A stretch of DNA of 64,000 nucleotides from Moniliella sp. 'wahieum' (taxonomy: Eukaryota; Basidiomycota; Moniliellomycetes; Moniliellales; Moniliellaceae). The position numbers and the translations under genes are program-made. The notes under the pieces are model-generated. The model saw only the letters and a program-made list of their open reading frames with translations. It did not search any database and was not told the DNA's origin. Position 1 is the first letter of the stretch. Every line of letters starts with the position of its first letter. Positions 21,661 to 34,375 of this stretch are shown piece after piece. The stretch lies in the NCBI GenBank assembly GCA_003971905.1, contig RSEE01000102.1, forward strand, positions 158,575 through 222,574, written 5' to 3'.

Positions 21661-22925
21661 CGGGAGGCGAAGAGCTTGCCTGTGGTGTGATATGTGGCGG
21701 GTTGCTTGTTGCTTGTTGCTTGTTATATGGCTACACACGCACACTCTGTCCCCTGGTTGTGATCTTATATGAAAAAACTTATATGACCCTGTTTTTCTCT
21801 TTCTTCAAACTTGAAGCTTGAACAGCTTGTCACCGCGAGTTGTGGTAGACGTCGCATGTGTTGTTGCTTCTCCTTCTCTCAGGTTACTAGATGGTTTCAG
21901 GAGCTAACAACAACCTTACCTTATAGTATATCTCTGACAGCTGGATCTTCCTCGTTATGCATAGACAAGGATGGTAGATATATCATTGATCTTTCGACTA
22001 TTTGTACTCCTCTGTTGTGCTTTTTCAGTATATTTTTTCCTTCCTCACTTCCCTCTTCCGCCTCTCTGATGCTTTCTGATTGCTTTTTTTGTTACGCGGC
22101 GCTCCATTTATCTCCGGACCGCATGTCGTAAACATTTTCTCATCCGAATACGCTTCAGCCTCGTTAGACTAGCGAGAGAGAGAGCAGAAGGAACCTTAAC
22201 CATGCTGCGGATACTTTCAGTATAGCGCTTGCTCTTCTTTAGGACTCCGTCTGATCCCGCCTATAGAGCGCGTCGAGTATGGAGGGAACAGCGTTACCGG
22301 TAAGGTTACCCGGAGCTCTGGACCCTTCAACTGGTCCGACAGTCTACGTACGCGGCTCTTACCTCAGAGGGTCTGTCTGAGTTGCGGCCTTTGCACGCAC
22401 AGGTGGGTCTCTCCCTCGCTCTACACTCGCTCGGGTCAACCAGGATCTGAGGCAGGACCTGACGTACGAGACTCCGATTGGCCTGTCCAGGGTTTAACGT
22501 TTCTACCCCCAAACTACAGGGGCAGTGGGCCCCACCTCGCCCCCCGTCATTGACGCTTTTGTCCCTTTGCATTCCGCCAACTTCCAAAAGCATCTCCACA
22601 GATATATGTGGGGTTTTGGGGCCAGAAGCGTACAAGAATCCATGTCAGACTCTTCTCTCGTGTCGCAGTGCACAACTCTTCTCTGCTGATCCCTTATCTG
22701 GCAGGAAGCGGGGGGCATCTTGGGGATGGCGCCGTGGCAAGCGGGCATTGTGGGAGAGGGTGTATAAGATGAGGGTACGAAGACGGTTCTCCGCGCCTTG
22801 TGATGAGGATGCTGCGCTGAAATCGGTGCAATTGCGATGTGGCTCTCACGCTGCAGGCGGGATTGGACCAGCGACCCTAACGCACCCAACCACCCCACCC
22901 GTCCGCTCCTCCACCCCACCCCGCC
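21661..22925. other. Low-GC intergenic region
   Basis: No supported gene. GC content falls sharply between about 21720 and 22280, with T-rich stretches, unlike the flanking GC-rich DNA. A GTTACCGGTAAGGTTACCC palindromic word lies at about 22292-22310. The minus-strand frame at 22500-22790 is open but has no recognisable domain. Confidence 0.5.
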
Positions 22926-25560
22926 ATGTCTGCGCCCCCCATCCCGCCCCCCCCACCGCACCCGCAGCAGCAGCACCGCCACCACCACCACCACCACCGC
23001 GCCTCCTCCGCCTCCCAAACCACCACCACCACACCCCCGCCCGCCGGGGCACTGCCCTTGCCGTACCAGCCGCGCCAGCGCCCCCGCGTCCTCCGCGTCC
23101 TCCGCCCCCGCCCCGTCCGCCGACCCACATCCCCCCGCCCAGTCCCCCTCCGTCCCGCCCCCCCACGCCCTTCCTCCGCCACACGCGCGCCCCTCTCCCT
23201 CCCGGCCACCCCAGCCGGCCGCGAGGAGGCGGTGCCCTGCGCGAGCGCACAGGCCGCCTGCTCGCACGCGGCGAGAATACCTCGCCACCCGCGACTGGCG
23301 TGGCCTCGGCTCCAGTGCCAAGTCGCGTCTTGGAGGCCTCCTCCATGGCGATGGCGCGCGCGATGCCAGCCCCCCGCCGGGGATGCGGCCATGGCGGACG
23401 GTGACGCCAATTTTACTCCCTGGCTTTGCGCTGGCCCACCCAGACGCCGCGGCTACCGACACTGCGCTCAGCATCTATTGCCATGGCATCGTCTTCGCCT
23501 GCCTCAGACACCCGGTACCAGGCAGAAGCTCTTCAACACTATGGCTCGCCAGGTATGCCCCCCCCCCCCCCCCCCCAGAACCCGCAGAACCCGTTCGCCT
23601 CGCTTCTCTTCGCTTGGCACCTCGCTGACCCCGTCGCCTTTCTTCGCAGCTCGCCGGTATTCCCAAGACCCCACAGCCTACTCGTTCCGTCACCCTTTCT
23701 ACCCCTGCCTCCCCAATCGAGCCGGAGTAGCCTGGCGCAATCCCGTGACCTCTTCGATGCGCCATTAGCTGACGAACCCGAGTCGGAGCTCGACGCCGAC
23801 TGGGACGAGGGCGTGCCAGACGCTGCGTCCGCCCATCCCGGCCTGCCCACTTCCAACGGTGTATCTGCTGCCCCATCTCCACCCCAGCCGCGAGGGACGC
23901 CATCCAAGCGCCTCTCCACACTCCAACGACTCTCCACCTTACCCGCCAAAGCGGAAGCAGCGTGGCTCGGCGGCGGCGCCGGTACCCACACTGGTCTTGT
24001 CCCGGGCCCCGCTACCGGCCCCCATTCTCCTGGCTCAGGCTCCATCTGGGCCGGCCGTTCGGCCGAAGAGTTGGAGGTGCTGCGGTTCAACCTCGAATCC
24101 CGCTTGCACGAGTTTTGGTCGTACCGAGTGGAATGGTGTCCCATGACCATGAGGTGCAACCTCTCCTGCGCCGGCCTCCTCGCCCCCGGGCGCCCCCATC
24201 CTCCCGCCACCTCGCCCGCACGGGTCCCCCTTGTTGGCCGTAACTTCGACCCGGGCCGGCACGGGAGGCGTGTTTGATGTGACGCTTTCGGTTTCGCGCA
24301 CCAAACGGGACGAGTTTATGACCAAGGTTTACCCGGGCCACAGCTGGGACGAGGTGGAGACACTCCAGGTGCGTGCGGTGCTTGGATCGGTCGAAGGGGC
24401 TGGGGTACCCAGCCCTCGTTTGCTGGCAAGGCGACAGGCTGGATGCGCGTGGGCATCACGCATGACGGGCCGGGCCAGGTACGGGTCGTGTCGGACATTG
24501 ACGATACGCTCAAGGTGACCGAAGTGACTGCGGGGATGCGAACCGTGTTCCAAAATGTGTTTGTGCGCAACTACACTGAGGTACTGGTGCCTGGGATGTG
24601 CGATTGGCTCACCGCCATGGCCAAGGAAAACGTTGGCATCCATTACCTGTCCAATGCACCCAATGAGCTCCATTCCGTCGTCCAAGACTTTTTGACCGCC
24701 AACCAATTCCCATCCGGCCATGTCCACTTGAAAGATTACCCCAGCGGGCCGTTTGACCTGCTCAATTCCTGGCTCGAGCCCGCCGGCGAACGCAAACGAC
24801 CTGCCTTGAACCGCATCCTCTCTGCCTTCCCCAACAGCCGCTTTGTCTTGCTCGGCGACTCGGGCGAACTGGACCTCGACATTTACACTTCTCTCGCCAT
24901 GGAACACCCCCATCGCATTTGCGCCATCTATATCCGTGACGTGCATTCTCCACGGGCGCTGGACAACCCCGACTCAATCCGTGTGGCACGCTTGTTGGCG
25001 CAGCGCAATCGCCGGATCGGCTTTGCTACCTCGTACGATGCCCAAGCCCTGGCGCAGGACCTGCCCTTTGGCCCGGACCGCCGCCAAGGCCGGGCCACCG
25101 AGCCCAAGCACAGCCGCACCCCGACGACAACGATGAAGGCTGGCCGCCGTTGGTGGAAGGCTACCCGTTTCCCGGGAGCAAGTTTAGCAACTTACTCTTC
25201 ACCCTGCCTCCGCCATATGGAAGCGCGCCTCCGCTTCTGCCTGAAGGCGATGTGCCCGGGGACGACAGTGCCCACACCCCCGTAAACGCTCCCCCCACGA
25301 ACTATTTTACATCCGTGTCCGCCGCGCCGTCGAACTTCTCCCTCCCACCACCCTCCTCACCGTCTTTGGCCGTCAAGACCCCACCCCCGTTGCTGAAGCG
25401 CTCAGCGTGGTCCACCGTGGCCGGCAGCATCGCTCTTGACCCGGCAAGAAGAATAGCACTTGAGCAGAGGATTGGTCCGAATCAAGTGGTGCGTGGACGG
25501 GGCGTGTGGGGCGAGACAAGGGAGAAGGGAGAAGGAAGAGGGGAGAGGGGAGAGGGATGA
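22926..25560 (+). CDS. APP1: App1-like phosphatidate phosphatase (DUF2183)
   Basis: App1 is a Mg2+-dependent phosphatidate and diacylglycerol-pyrophosphate phosphatase found at cortical actin patches. The HAD-like catalytic motif is VVSDIDDTLKVTEV (DxDxT), followed by HYLSNAPNELHSVVQDFL, HLKDY, KRPALNRILSAFPNSRFVLLGDSGELD and IYIRDVHSP, the standard DUF2183 order. Upstream are the N-terminal App1 region (YLATRDWRGLGSSAKSRL, LSIYCHGIVFA) and an acidic linker. The ATG at 22926 opens a Pro/His-rich leader (six consecutive His). The intron 23553-23649 begins GTATG followed by 19 C and ends TTCGCAG after a CTGAC branch site. Frame breaks occur near 23730, 24170, 24420 and 25120; the last frame (FPGSKFSNLLFTLPPPYG, Pro-rich) runs to 25560. 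N-terminal start is less certain than the catalytic part. Confidence 0.87.
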
Positions 25561-25747
25561 AGGCTATCTGATCTGTATGATCACAGTTGTATGTATGTGA
25601 AGGTCCGCTTGGTACGGCACGTGTCTAGGGTATGCAATGCAGACGGGCTCCGAGGGCAAGGAGAAGAACAATCCTAGGCGGGCTGGATTCAAGCAAGGGG
25701 CGGAGCACGGCAGGGGAGAGGTTAGAGCATCCTTGCCGAGACAGTAT

Positions 25748-28700
25748 CTAGATCCCCCACTTGGCCACTGCGCTCTGGACGATGACTGCGTTCCAATCGG
25801 GTTCGCTGCGTGGGTCGTCGATGGATCGGCGAAGCAGGCCCTCCTGGGCAGTGCGTTTGCGAGTAAGAATGTGCCGTAGCTGGGCGCGGAACTGGCGGAG
25901 ACATGCGTCGGGGTGGGCCAGGCCGCCTTCGGGCGCGGCCGGTGGCCCAGCAGCCACAAGCGCATCCAGGCCGGCCGAGATGAGTTCGACGAGGCTGTTG
26001 AGGAAGCGCGCTTGGATCTGCTCGACACCATGCTCAAAGTAGTACAGGTACTGGTCCAGCGCCGAGCAAAAGATCTCGACCGTCGAGCGCTCGTCAATGC
26101 AGCTGTTGGCGATCCGCAGTGCCTTTTGCAGACACTCCAGCACACGCTTCCCATCCCGCAACAAGGGCTGCGGGCCATGCGGCCGCCGGTCCCACGTCCC
26201 ATTCGACCCGGCCTCCAGCGTGTGCAGCGCCGCCTCGGCCACCGCCGCTCCCATCCGCTCTCCCGACGGCGCCAGCGTCTTTCCCACCTCGGCACCGCCA
26301 TACGCTTCGGTCTGCCACCACAGGTGCGAGGCCATGAGCACGGCCGTGGCCTGGTGCGGCTTTTTGAGTAACTTGGCCCCATGCAGCGTCGCCTTGGTGA
26401 TCAGCCGATCGTAGTTCTCCTCCCCGAACCCACGCGCCGTGTGGAGGGTGGAGATGACGAGGCCAATCGCCTGCAACTGCGCACGCGACTCACTGATCGA
26501 TTCCTCGTACACCGTGAACGCCTGCACATAAAACTCATACGCTTGCTCCTCAAACCCACACGCATCCGCACTCTGCGCCACTAGCAGGTACAACCGCAAG
26601 CACAGATCCGACACTGAGTTGGACTCGATCCGCGTGTAGAGCAGACCAATGATTTGGTGCACAAACTTGTACAGCGCCTCCATCTTGCGTGCCCACGCAC
26701 TCCATCCACTGCCACTGCCACTGCCACTGCCACTGTCACTGCCTGCGTGCCGGCCGTCTCGGTCGCCGCCACGTTCTCCCGCAACTTGAACCGGCGCGCC
26801 AGTTGGACCGTGGCAAAGACAAGTGTGGGCAACGTAAAGCGGATCCGGTCGCCGCCCTGGATAAAGTGCGTGCGTGCCGTTTGGAGCAAGACGAATTGTG
26901 TTTCCACATCTTCCGCCCGGAAGAGGTGGACCAAGCGCGCCAGCCAGCCTTGCTCTTCCTTCACCTCTTCCGCCTCGGCGGCCGTGACGGGCGCAGACAG
27001 GCGCGTCGTCCCCGTCGCCACAGCTTGGCTCTCCCGCGGCGGCACCACCAACGTCCCGCACAACGACAAGATCCCTTCCACATCTTCCGCCGTCGCTAGC
27101 ACCGTCTCGTTCTTGAGGGTGGAGCGGACAATGGCTTGGGCAATGTGTTTGTGCGTCGCGAACGGCTGGAGAGCCAGGAGCGTAGGGTAGTGCGGCAGCG
27201 CAAGCAAGGTGAGGGTGGATGTGTAGGCTTCGATCGGCAAGGCCAGTACTTGGTCAAGTTCTTCTGCGTCTCATCGGCCAAAAGGAGCGGGTCGTTGGCT
27301 TGCGCATGCGCTTCCACATGCGCCGCAGCAAAGCCCAACACTTGGTCCACATACTCCAATCGGTCCGGATAACACGACAAGCTCAGCTGCAACAGCGATA
27401 CCAGCAGCGCCGTCACATCGGGCAAGGATAGGTCCGGCCGGGCCTGGATCAGATTCACCACCTGCGCCCAAAATACCTCGAACAACGGCACGTTCACCGG
27501 TACCCCGCGGAACTTTTCCACATTCTCGTCCAGCTCATCCAGCTCCTCAATCGCAGGTGCCGGTGCTGGCGTTGGTGGTACAGGTCCACCGCCCCGATGG
27601 CAGCCCGGACCGCATCTCCTGTCCTCCCGCCGAGACGGTCGACCCCGATCGCGGACGAGGCGTCTGTCCATTCGCGTTCCCATCCCCTTCCCAGCCACTT
27701 GCGTTGTCGGGATGAGAGGGCGGCTGGGCCGAGGATGGGCTTGCAGCGGCGACGGCGGCGGCAGCACCAGATTGTTCAAACAGGCTCTCCGCGTCCCCTG
27801 CCTCTTGCTTGGCATGAGCAGCGAAGCGGGGTTGGGTCGAGCTCGAGCCATCGGGCACAGCAGTGCCCTTGGTGGCGAAAGCGGCCCCAGGAGATCCTGG
27901 CATAGCTCCAGCTTGGCGGGCCGCAAGGCGCAATTGACGTGTCTTTTCGGCCAAGCGCTGGGTTGCCAGCTGTTCCTGCCTTCGGATCTCGTCTGCATTG
28001 TCGTTCTCCGCTTCGCGCTGGGCGTAGGCAGCGATGCGGTTGATCAGTGCAATCACAATTCCTTTGATGTTGACCTTGGGATGGAGCTTGGAACAGGCCT
28101 GGAGGAAAGGACTGAGGGTGCGGATGTGAAAGTCGTCGGGGAAGACTTGGATCACCACCTCCATCAGGTACTCTTGCGCAATCACATCTTTGCAGTTGAC
28201 CACCTGCTCCAGAATGGCAGGCAGGATGACTTGGCGGTACAGCGGGAGCCCCACGCCTTCCAGCTCGGACAGACGCACAAGGTTGGTCCCGATGAGGATG
28301 CGCAGTTCGCGGCGCTCCGACTCGCGGCGCTCCCGTTCGCGCGACGGGCCCTGGTGCTGCAACCGCACCCAGAGCTTGTTCATCTCAATAAAGTTGGTCA
28401 GCACAAACCCGATCGAGTCCTGCAGGCTGCCCTCGGGCCGAGACTGGTGCCGGTGGGCAAGTGGTCGCGGTCACGCCGGACAGGTAGTTGCGCAAGAACA
28501 GGCCCCGGGTCGGGTGCTGCACGCCCCGCTCATCTCCATCATGTCGCGCATGATCTCCTGCACGGGCGCATCGGGAATCGACATGTACACGCCGCCCACT
28601 GTGATCATGAGGTAGAGGCGCGGGACGATGCTGCCGCAGTACTGCACCAGCTCGTACAGCTCGGCCAGGTGGTGGCGGCCATCGAGGTGGGCGTCGCGGA

Positions 28701-29003
28701 GGTAGGCGAGGCGAGGTGGCGCAGCGCATCAAACACAGGCACATCTGCAGGCACGCGCACGCGCACGCGCACAGACAGACAGGTCAGCACCGCGCAGCAG
28801 CCACTGCGGTGGACGGCAGGGGACATACACAGGTCGTAGTACGCCTTGGGCGACAGGGCCGAGGTGCGCAGCTCGGCGAGCATGGTGCTGGCGGCCTTGA
28901 GTGCGTCCATGAGCTGGTCGGCGTCGAGGCAGTGCACCATCTGGGCCAGCTGGATGCGGATGGAGTGGGTGGCCTCGGCGATGACCTTGGCGGCATCGTC
29001 CAT
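25748..29003 (-). CDS. VPS35: Vps35, retromer cargo-recognition subunit
   Basis: Vps35 is the alpha-solenoid core of retromer, which returns receptors such as Vps10 from endosomes to the Golgi. Nearly the whole protein can be followed: [52 protein letters not shown] (the Vps26-binding PRLYL region lies just before it), [92 protein letters not shown] and the C-terminal [10 protein letters not shown] and [17 protein letters not shown] repeats. Start ATG at 29003; intron 28745-28828 (GTATGT ... CTGCAG) precisely restores the frame. Other breaks (near 28430-28700, 27550 and 27240) are one-base shifts. A CCACTG hexamer block (about 26707-26745) encodes an inserted Gly-Ser repeat. It shares a 202-bp promoter with the gene to its right. 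Confidence 0.93.
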
Positions 29004-29205
29004 GGCGGCGGCGGCGGATGGGGGGGGTGGGGGGAGGCGGCGGTGATCGATGGGATGGGTTGCGTCGGGCGGGTTATCTTGATGTACGCGCTTCACATGG
29101 GGCCTGCTAGGGTTGCCCCTCTCTCGACCAGTGCGCCGTCGGCCTCATGACGTCGGCGCCCCATCGACCATCCATCCATCCCATCTCGTCGCCACCGCCA
29201 CCGCC
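29004..29205. promoter_or_regulatory. Bidirectional promoter of VPS35 and the UBA/UIM gene
   Basis: Only 202 bp separate the two divergent start codons. The region is GC-rich without a TATA box. Both start codons are preceded by a CCGCC(GCC)n-like context on their own strand. Confidence 0.6.
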
Positions 29206-32081
29206 ATGAGCGACGCGTCCGCTGCGCTGCAGCAGCTCCTCGCCATCGTCGACGCCCAGGACGCCGCCTCGGTTGCGCGCGCATCCCACATCCTCGCCGC
29301 CCACAACAACAACCTCCCGGCCGCCATCGAGGCCTGGTTTGCCCCGGCGGCGGAGCCCGATGTGCCCCTCGCGCGCCCGCCTGCGCCCCAACCGGCGCCT
29401 CAGCCCGCGCCCCAACCTGAGCAACCGCAACACCAACCCCAACCGCAACCCCCTCCCCCTCCCGCCGCGCTCTCCGCCCCCGCCCCTTCTCCCACCGACA
29501 CGGTCTCGGCGCCCGAGACGGCAGGCGCCCTGCTTCCGCTCCAACCGGCTCCGGCGACGACAAGCCCGGCCCCGGCAGTCTGCGTCGCTCGGCACGCCTC
29601 AGCCAGCCTCCTGGCCCGCAGCCAGGCCCCATCCCGGCCTCTTCGGCGCCCACACCCGCACCCGCACCCGCACCCGCACCCTCGCCTGCTCCTGCGCCTG
29701 CGCTCCTCCCCCGCCCCCTGCGCCGCACCGGCCCGAGATTATTGATCTGTCCGGCCCCGACCCCCCTCCGCCTATGCTGCGGCCAACGGCGGCGTCGACG
29801 ACGACGACGCCTTGGCCCAGGCCCTCGCCGCCAGCCTTGCCGATGCCGAGGGCACCGCCCCCTCTCCGCTCCTCCGCCCCCCTCGGAGACCGAGCCTTCC
29901 GCCTCCTCGCCCTACTCCCGGCCGCCGCCGCTGCCTGTCCGGCCCGAGCGGCCGCTGCGGCCAGAAGTCTCCTCGGTCGTCTGGCGCGACCCTGCCCACC
30001 CACCGGCCCTGGTCGCATCCCATTCGTTTTTCCAGCCACTGGCAGCGCTGCTGCAGGCGCTGTACGCCGTGCCTTCCGTACGCCATCTCGTCCTCTCCAT
30101 GCACCTCCCTCCCCTCCCATCCCTGTGGCAAACACCGAGGAGCTGGTGATCGATGTGCATGATATGTGGCGGGGCAAGCGCCCTGTTTGGTCCGCCCGAC
30201 CGCGCTCTGGACGGGACACTGCTATGCCTGATCTTCTGGTCCGGAAACAGATGCCGAGCCCGACCTGATACAGGACGATCCGCAACAACTTTCGCAACCG
30301 GTGGAAGCCTACATCACCGCCGAGGTTGCCAGGACCATCTCTGCGCCCGAGCTTGCTCTGCTGCGCAACACCCAAGTCCTTTTCGCCTACCTTTTCTCCA
30401 CCCAACGGGCGTGGGTCCAAGTTCCCGATTCGTTGTTGGGACTGACAGAGGGGGACGTGGCGAGTCCTTGGAGTCGGCGGTGGGACCCCGTAGGTCAATC
30501 GGTCTGGAGCCTCTATGGCCGTTTGTCCCGCGCATTGGACAAGTACGCGGAACTGGTGCAACGTGTCACAACCGATGCATCTACCGTCCCTCTACCCCCA
30601 CCGGGGCAGGAAATTCAAATTCGGCGGCTGGAGCAGAACACCAACACCAACCTCTTTGCTCTCTCCACCCGCCCGGCCGATGGGGAGGTAGACGACGCAT
30701 CGGTTCTGGCAGTCGGTGTTACGGGTATCTCTGTCCCTCCTGTGTCGAACGAGATGGGGGAGGCAGCCAAGACGTGGCCGAGTGGGCAACCCAACGGCCC
30801 ATCTCCTATGCCCTGTACCAGTTCCTCCAGCGCAGCGCTCGACGCCTCGTCACGCCCCGCGCGTTCTTGCCCTGTTTTCAGCCAGCAATGGGGTGGCAGG
30901 CATGGGTGCCAGTGGAGGCGGCGCCACGGCACGGCTGATCCCTTCGTTCGGATTGGCTTTGTTTGACGACCCGCAAGAGAGGAACATAAGGCGATCGAAT
31001 CGGATCTTCTGCCGCTCAGCGATGCGCCTGTCCCCCTGCCAGACCTGAGCGCTACTCCCGCCTCGTTTGTCTCGGAACCAGTACTGAACATTGGACCTCT
31101 TGCCCACCTCCCCTCGCCAGCCAGCCGCGAGGAGCGAGAGAAGCACATGACCCAACTCGTCTCCCAGCTGGGAAACCTGCGCAAGTGGAAGACGGAAGAT
31201 CCCAAGATCTTGCTTGACCAAACCATCGCCTACTTTGAGCGCATTGCCGCTCCAGTCGGATCGGGCGCAGCTACCGTCGCGGCCGCCGCAGCTGGCACTC
31301 ACACGTTGCCACCTGCTAGCCAAGTGGCCCGGGCAGAAGCCGCACAACAAACGCTCCTCCACGTCCGAACCGCCCGCGCTGGGTTCTTGAACGCGGTCGA
31401 GAAGCGACAGGCAGCGCTCGCGCGCGCCAAACAAGCTAGCGCTCACGAGGCCATCGAAGCAGCAAAGCAAGTGGCCCTAGACACGGTGGAGTGGCCTAGG
31501 TACCGTCTTGCCGCCCTGGTCGTACCGCGCGGGCCGGGTTTGTTCCCGCCCTCGGCATCGGCTGTCGTCCGCTTGCCCCCCTCGCCACCCACCTTGCCCA
31601 GCAGGGGGGAGTGGGCACACATCCGCCCCGCACTGGACCAAGTGGAGCAAGAAACGGATACGGCTGGCATCTCGGTGCTGTCGGATAACCAAGTGCCCGA
31701 GGCGGGCACAGCGGCCGTGCTGGCACTATACGAGATGGAAATGCCACCACCGCAGGGAAGTTCGGAGGCTGCGACGAACGCTGCCGACACGGACGAGGGC
31801 TGGTACTGCGACGGCGACGGCGACTCGGACGCCGCCTCTGGTCGCGGCTGTCGAACGGGCGACGGTGGCAGACAAGACCATGCGGGGATCATTGGCGCTG
31901 GCGGCGCAGCTGGGGCCATTGCCCGAGGAGGATGCGGCAACTGCAGCGGCGGCCGCGGCGGCCGCGGCAGCCGTAGCCGCCGCCAACAGATGGGCCCGCC
32001 GACTACCCGCCACCCGAGGGCGAGCCCCCCGACGATATCGAGATGCGCGATGCGTCGCAGCCGTATAGCAGCTACAGCTAG
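29206..32081 (+). CDS. UBA/UIM protein with a USP-like (possibly inactive) domain
   Basis: The N-terminus (ATG 29206) has a UBA-like helix set, ARASHILAAHNNNLPAAIEA. A Pro-rich stretch with a His-Pro repeat follows, then an acidic-Ala segment DDDDALAQALAASLADAEG, which fits a ubiquitin-interacting motif. Next is FQPLAALLQALYAVPSVRHL, which aligns with the Cys box of ubiquitin-specific proteases, but Gln stands where the catalytic Cys is expected. Later come ALLRNTQVLFAYLFSTQRAW, a helical REEREKHMTQLVSQLGNLRK region and GEWAHIRPALDQVEQ near the expected His box. The end reads PPEGEPPDDIEMRDASQPYS, then TAG 32079-32081. Several frame breaks (about 29560-29760, 30150, 30960, 31780, 31990) limit certainty. 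The role is probably ubiquitin binding; activity is doubtful. Confidence 0.62.
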
Positions 32082-33027
32082 TCGAACGCGTCTTTGGGGG
32101 GCGCCATTGCATATTGGAGCGCCTATTGAATGCGAGGGATATGGCAGAGGGAAGGGGGCGATTGTGGCCGCTTCGGATGGGATGTGCGATGGCCTCCTCG
32201 GATAGTTCTGTGTGGGGGCGGGCTGTATAGCGGGCTGTAGTATTCTAGAGAAACGGCGGGAATGACGACCAGGCCGTGGGGGGGGAAAGCATCGTTCATC
32301 CCAGGCTGGCCCCAGCGGTCTACGGCTGCGACCGACTGCGGCTGGGAGGGACTGGCTTCGACTTGACTGTGCTGCTCCTCTGGTGGCCTCACCCAGAGCC
32401 CACAGCGACCGACCGCATGCGCTCTGATCTGTGGCCATTAACCATTCCTCTTGTGCTGCTTCCGACTGCCAGAAAAGCCAGCCACCGACGAGTCACTAGT
32501 CAGGTCCTCCGCCCCATCTCTGCCCGCTCTGCCGCAATCAACAAAAAATCCCACACTGGCGCGGCGGGGCAAAGCGTATTTCGCCCAAGTCAATACCCAC
32601 AGCATCCCTTTTGTGCGGCCATCAGTAGAATCACACTCATGCCAGGAGCTGTCGCATGCCACATGGATTGGCGACTAGGCGGGCGCAAGGTTCACGTTTA
32701 ACTGCGGCGCGGCGTAGGGATCCCTGGCCGCTCAGCTGAGCCTCAGCACTGTGGACTCAGTTCTGCCCCGCCTCCGTCTTCCTCGACCGCCCGGGTGTCC
32801 GGTGGATTGCCAGGCGTGGCCCCGCTCCTTTCACTTGTCGCGTTTTCACCGCGTGGCATCGGAGTGACTAGTGACGACCAAGAGCGTGGTACGTTTATGG
32901 TGTGCTTCTGCGCAGCACCACCTGCTTCATTACACCCACCTCTGTCTTTACGCCATAACACGTCCCGCCCCCCCCCCCCCCCCCCCCACTCAATCGCTTT
33001 CCCGCCTCTTTTTTCCTCCCAGACACC
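32082..33027. other. Intergenic region and leader of the GPD gene
   Basis: No supported gene. A run of 20 C at 32968-32987 and a TTTTTTCCTCCCAG acceptor-like end at about 33009-33022 precede the GPD start codon. With a GTACGT at 32888 this could be a 5' UTR intron of about 135 bp; this is inference. GCTCAGCTGAGCC at about 32731-32743 is one of the recurring palindromic words. Confidence 0.5.
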
Positions 33028-34375
33028 ATGCCCTCTTCCCCAGCCCCGATTCCCAGTCGCGCCGTCGCCCGCGTCTTCCAGCAAGACAAGCTTCTACGTG
33101 GCCCCACTCTCCGCCCCACCAACGCGCAACCTGGCCACCTCGGCCCTGGAGGCGGCACCCAAGGGCGCTCAATCCCCCTCTCATATTCCTTCCCCAGTCG
33201 CACAGGACGGGCCCCATCCGTTGACCTAGACCACCCCCCTGTGCAGCACCACGTGGCCATCATGGCTCAGGCAACTGGGGCACAGCCATTGCCAGTGTTG
33301 TAGGCGACAATGTGCGACGGTACGAGGTGGACTTTTCCCCCGTCGTACCCATGTACGTCTTTGAAGAAGAGGTACGCTACCATCTCGCTTCTCCATTCCT
33401 TCCGCTGTTTTGTTCTGCCCTTCGAGGGATACTGTGTTTTCTAACGGTACCTTGTATATATCATCAACAAAACAGTTCCATGGCCGTCCCTGACGGAACT
33501 CATCAACGAGTTGCACGAAAATATCAAATACCTCCTGGGACCAAACTTTCCCCAGGCATCGTCGCTACTCCCAATGTAGTCGACGCAGCGCGAGATGCCG
33601 ACTTGCTCATCTTTGTTCTGCCCCACCAATTTACCCGGGCAATCTGCAGCACATTGAAGGGCACGCTCAAGCCAGGTGCGCGTGCCATCTCGCTCAAAGG
33701 GCCTCGACGTTTCGGAGGATGCCCAATTCGCGTGTTTCCCCAAGTGATCGAGGACATGCTGGGCATCCCCTGTTGCTCCTTGAGCGGGGCCAACATTGCC
33801 AACGAAGTGGCAGCAGGCAAATTCTCCGAAACGACAATTGGGTGCCAGCCGGGCGAATTGGAGACGACTGCGCGGCTGTTTCAAAAACTGTTTCACTGCG
33901 CTCACTTTCGCACCCAACTGATTGACGACGTGATTGGTGTCAGCCTCGGGGGCGCACTGAAGAACGTGGTAGCCATCGCGGCGGGATTGGGATGGCCTCG
34001 AATGGGGAAGCAACAGTAAGGCGGCTGTGATGCGGATTGGCTTGTTGGAGATGAAGCAGTTTGCCCATGAGTTTTTCCCTGGGGTACGGGCGGAAACGTT
34101 TTTGGAATCGTCGGCAGGCGTGGCGGATTGATCACCACGTGCTATGCTGGACGCAATAGGCTGTGTGCCGAGGCGTTTATTCGGTCGGGCAAAAGCTTTG
34201 ACGTGTTGGAGAAGGAGTTGCTCATGGCCAAAAGTTACAGGGCGTTCAGACCGCTCTTGAAGTTCACCATTTCCTTCGGCTTCGCAAGCGCGTGGAAGCC
34301 TTTCCGCTTTTTACCGAGATCTACGAAATCGCGTTCAATGGTCGTCCAGCTTGGCTCTTGACAGAGAACCTGTAA
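33028..34375 (+). CDS. GPD1: NAD-dependent glycerol-3-phosphate dehydrogenase
   Basis: Gpd1 reduces dihydroxyacetone phosphate to glycerol-3-phosphate, feeding glycerol (osmolyte) and glycerolipid synthesis and reoxidising NADH. After an N-terminal extension of about 75 residues comes the nucleotide-binding loop [16 protein letters not shown] (split by a one-base deletion near 33266), [13 protein letters not shown], an intron at 33372-33475 (GTACGC, CTAAC, AACAG), [75 protein letters not shown] (with the catalytic Lys region), [31 protein letters not shown] and the C-terminal [20 protein letters not shown]. Stop TAA 34373-34375. Further breaks lie near 33700, 33990, 34120 and 34230. The extension, partly basic and hydroxylated, could target a mitochondrion or simply be cytosolic as in yeast Gpd2; this is unresolved. 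Confidence 0.93.

Noticed and set aside
22503-23474. 323-residue minus-strand open frame
   Set aside because: Gly/Arg/Val-rich shadow of the Pro-rich App1 leader; no independent support.
32887-33022. Definite 5' UTR intron of GPD
   Set aside because: Donor- and acceptor-like sequences exist, but without a transcript the call is only possible; it is mentioned in the intergenic entry and not listed as a feature.
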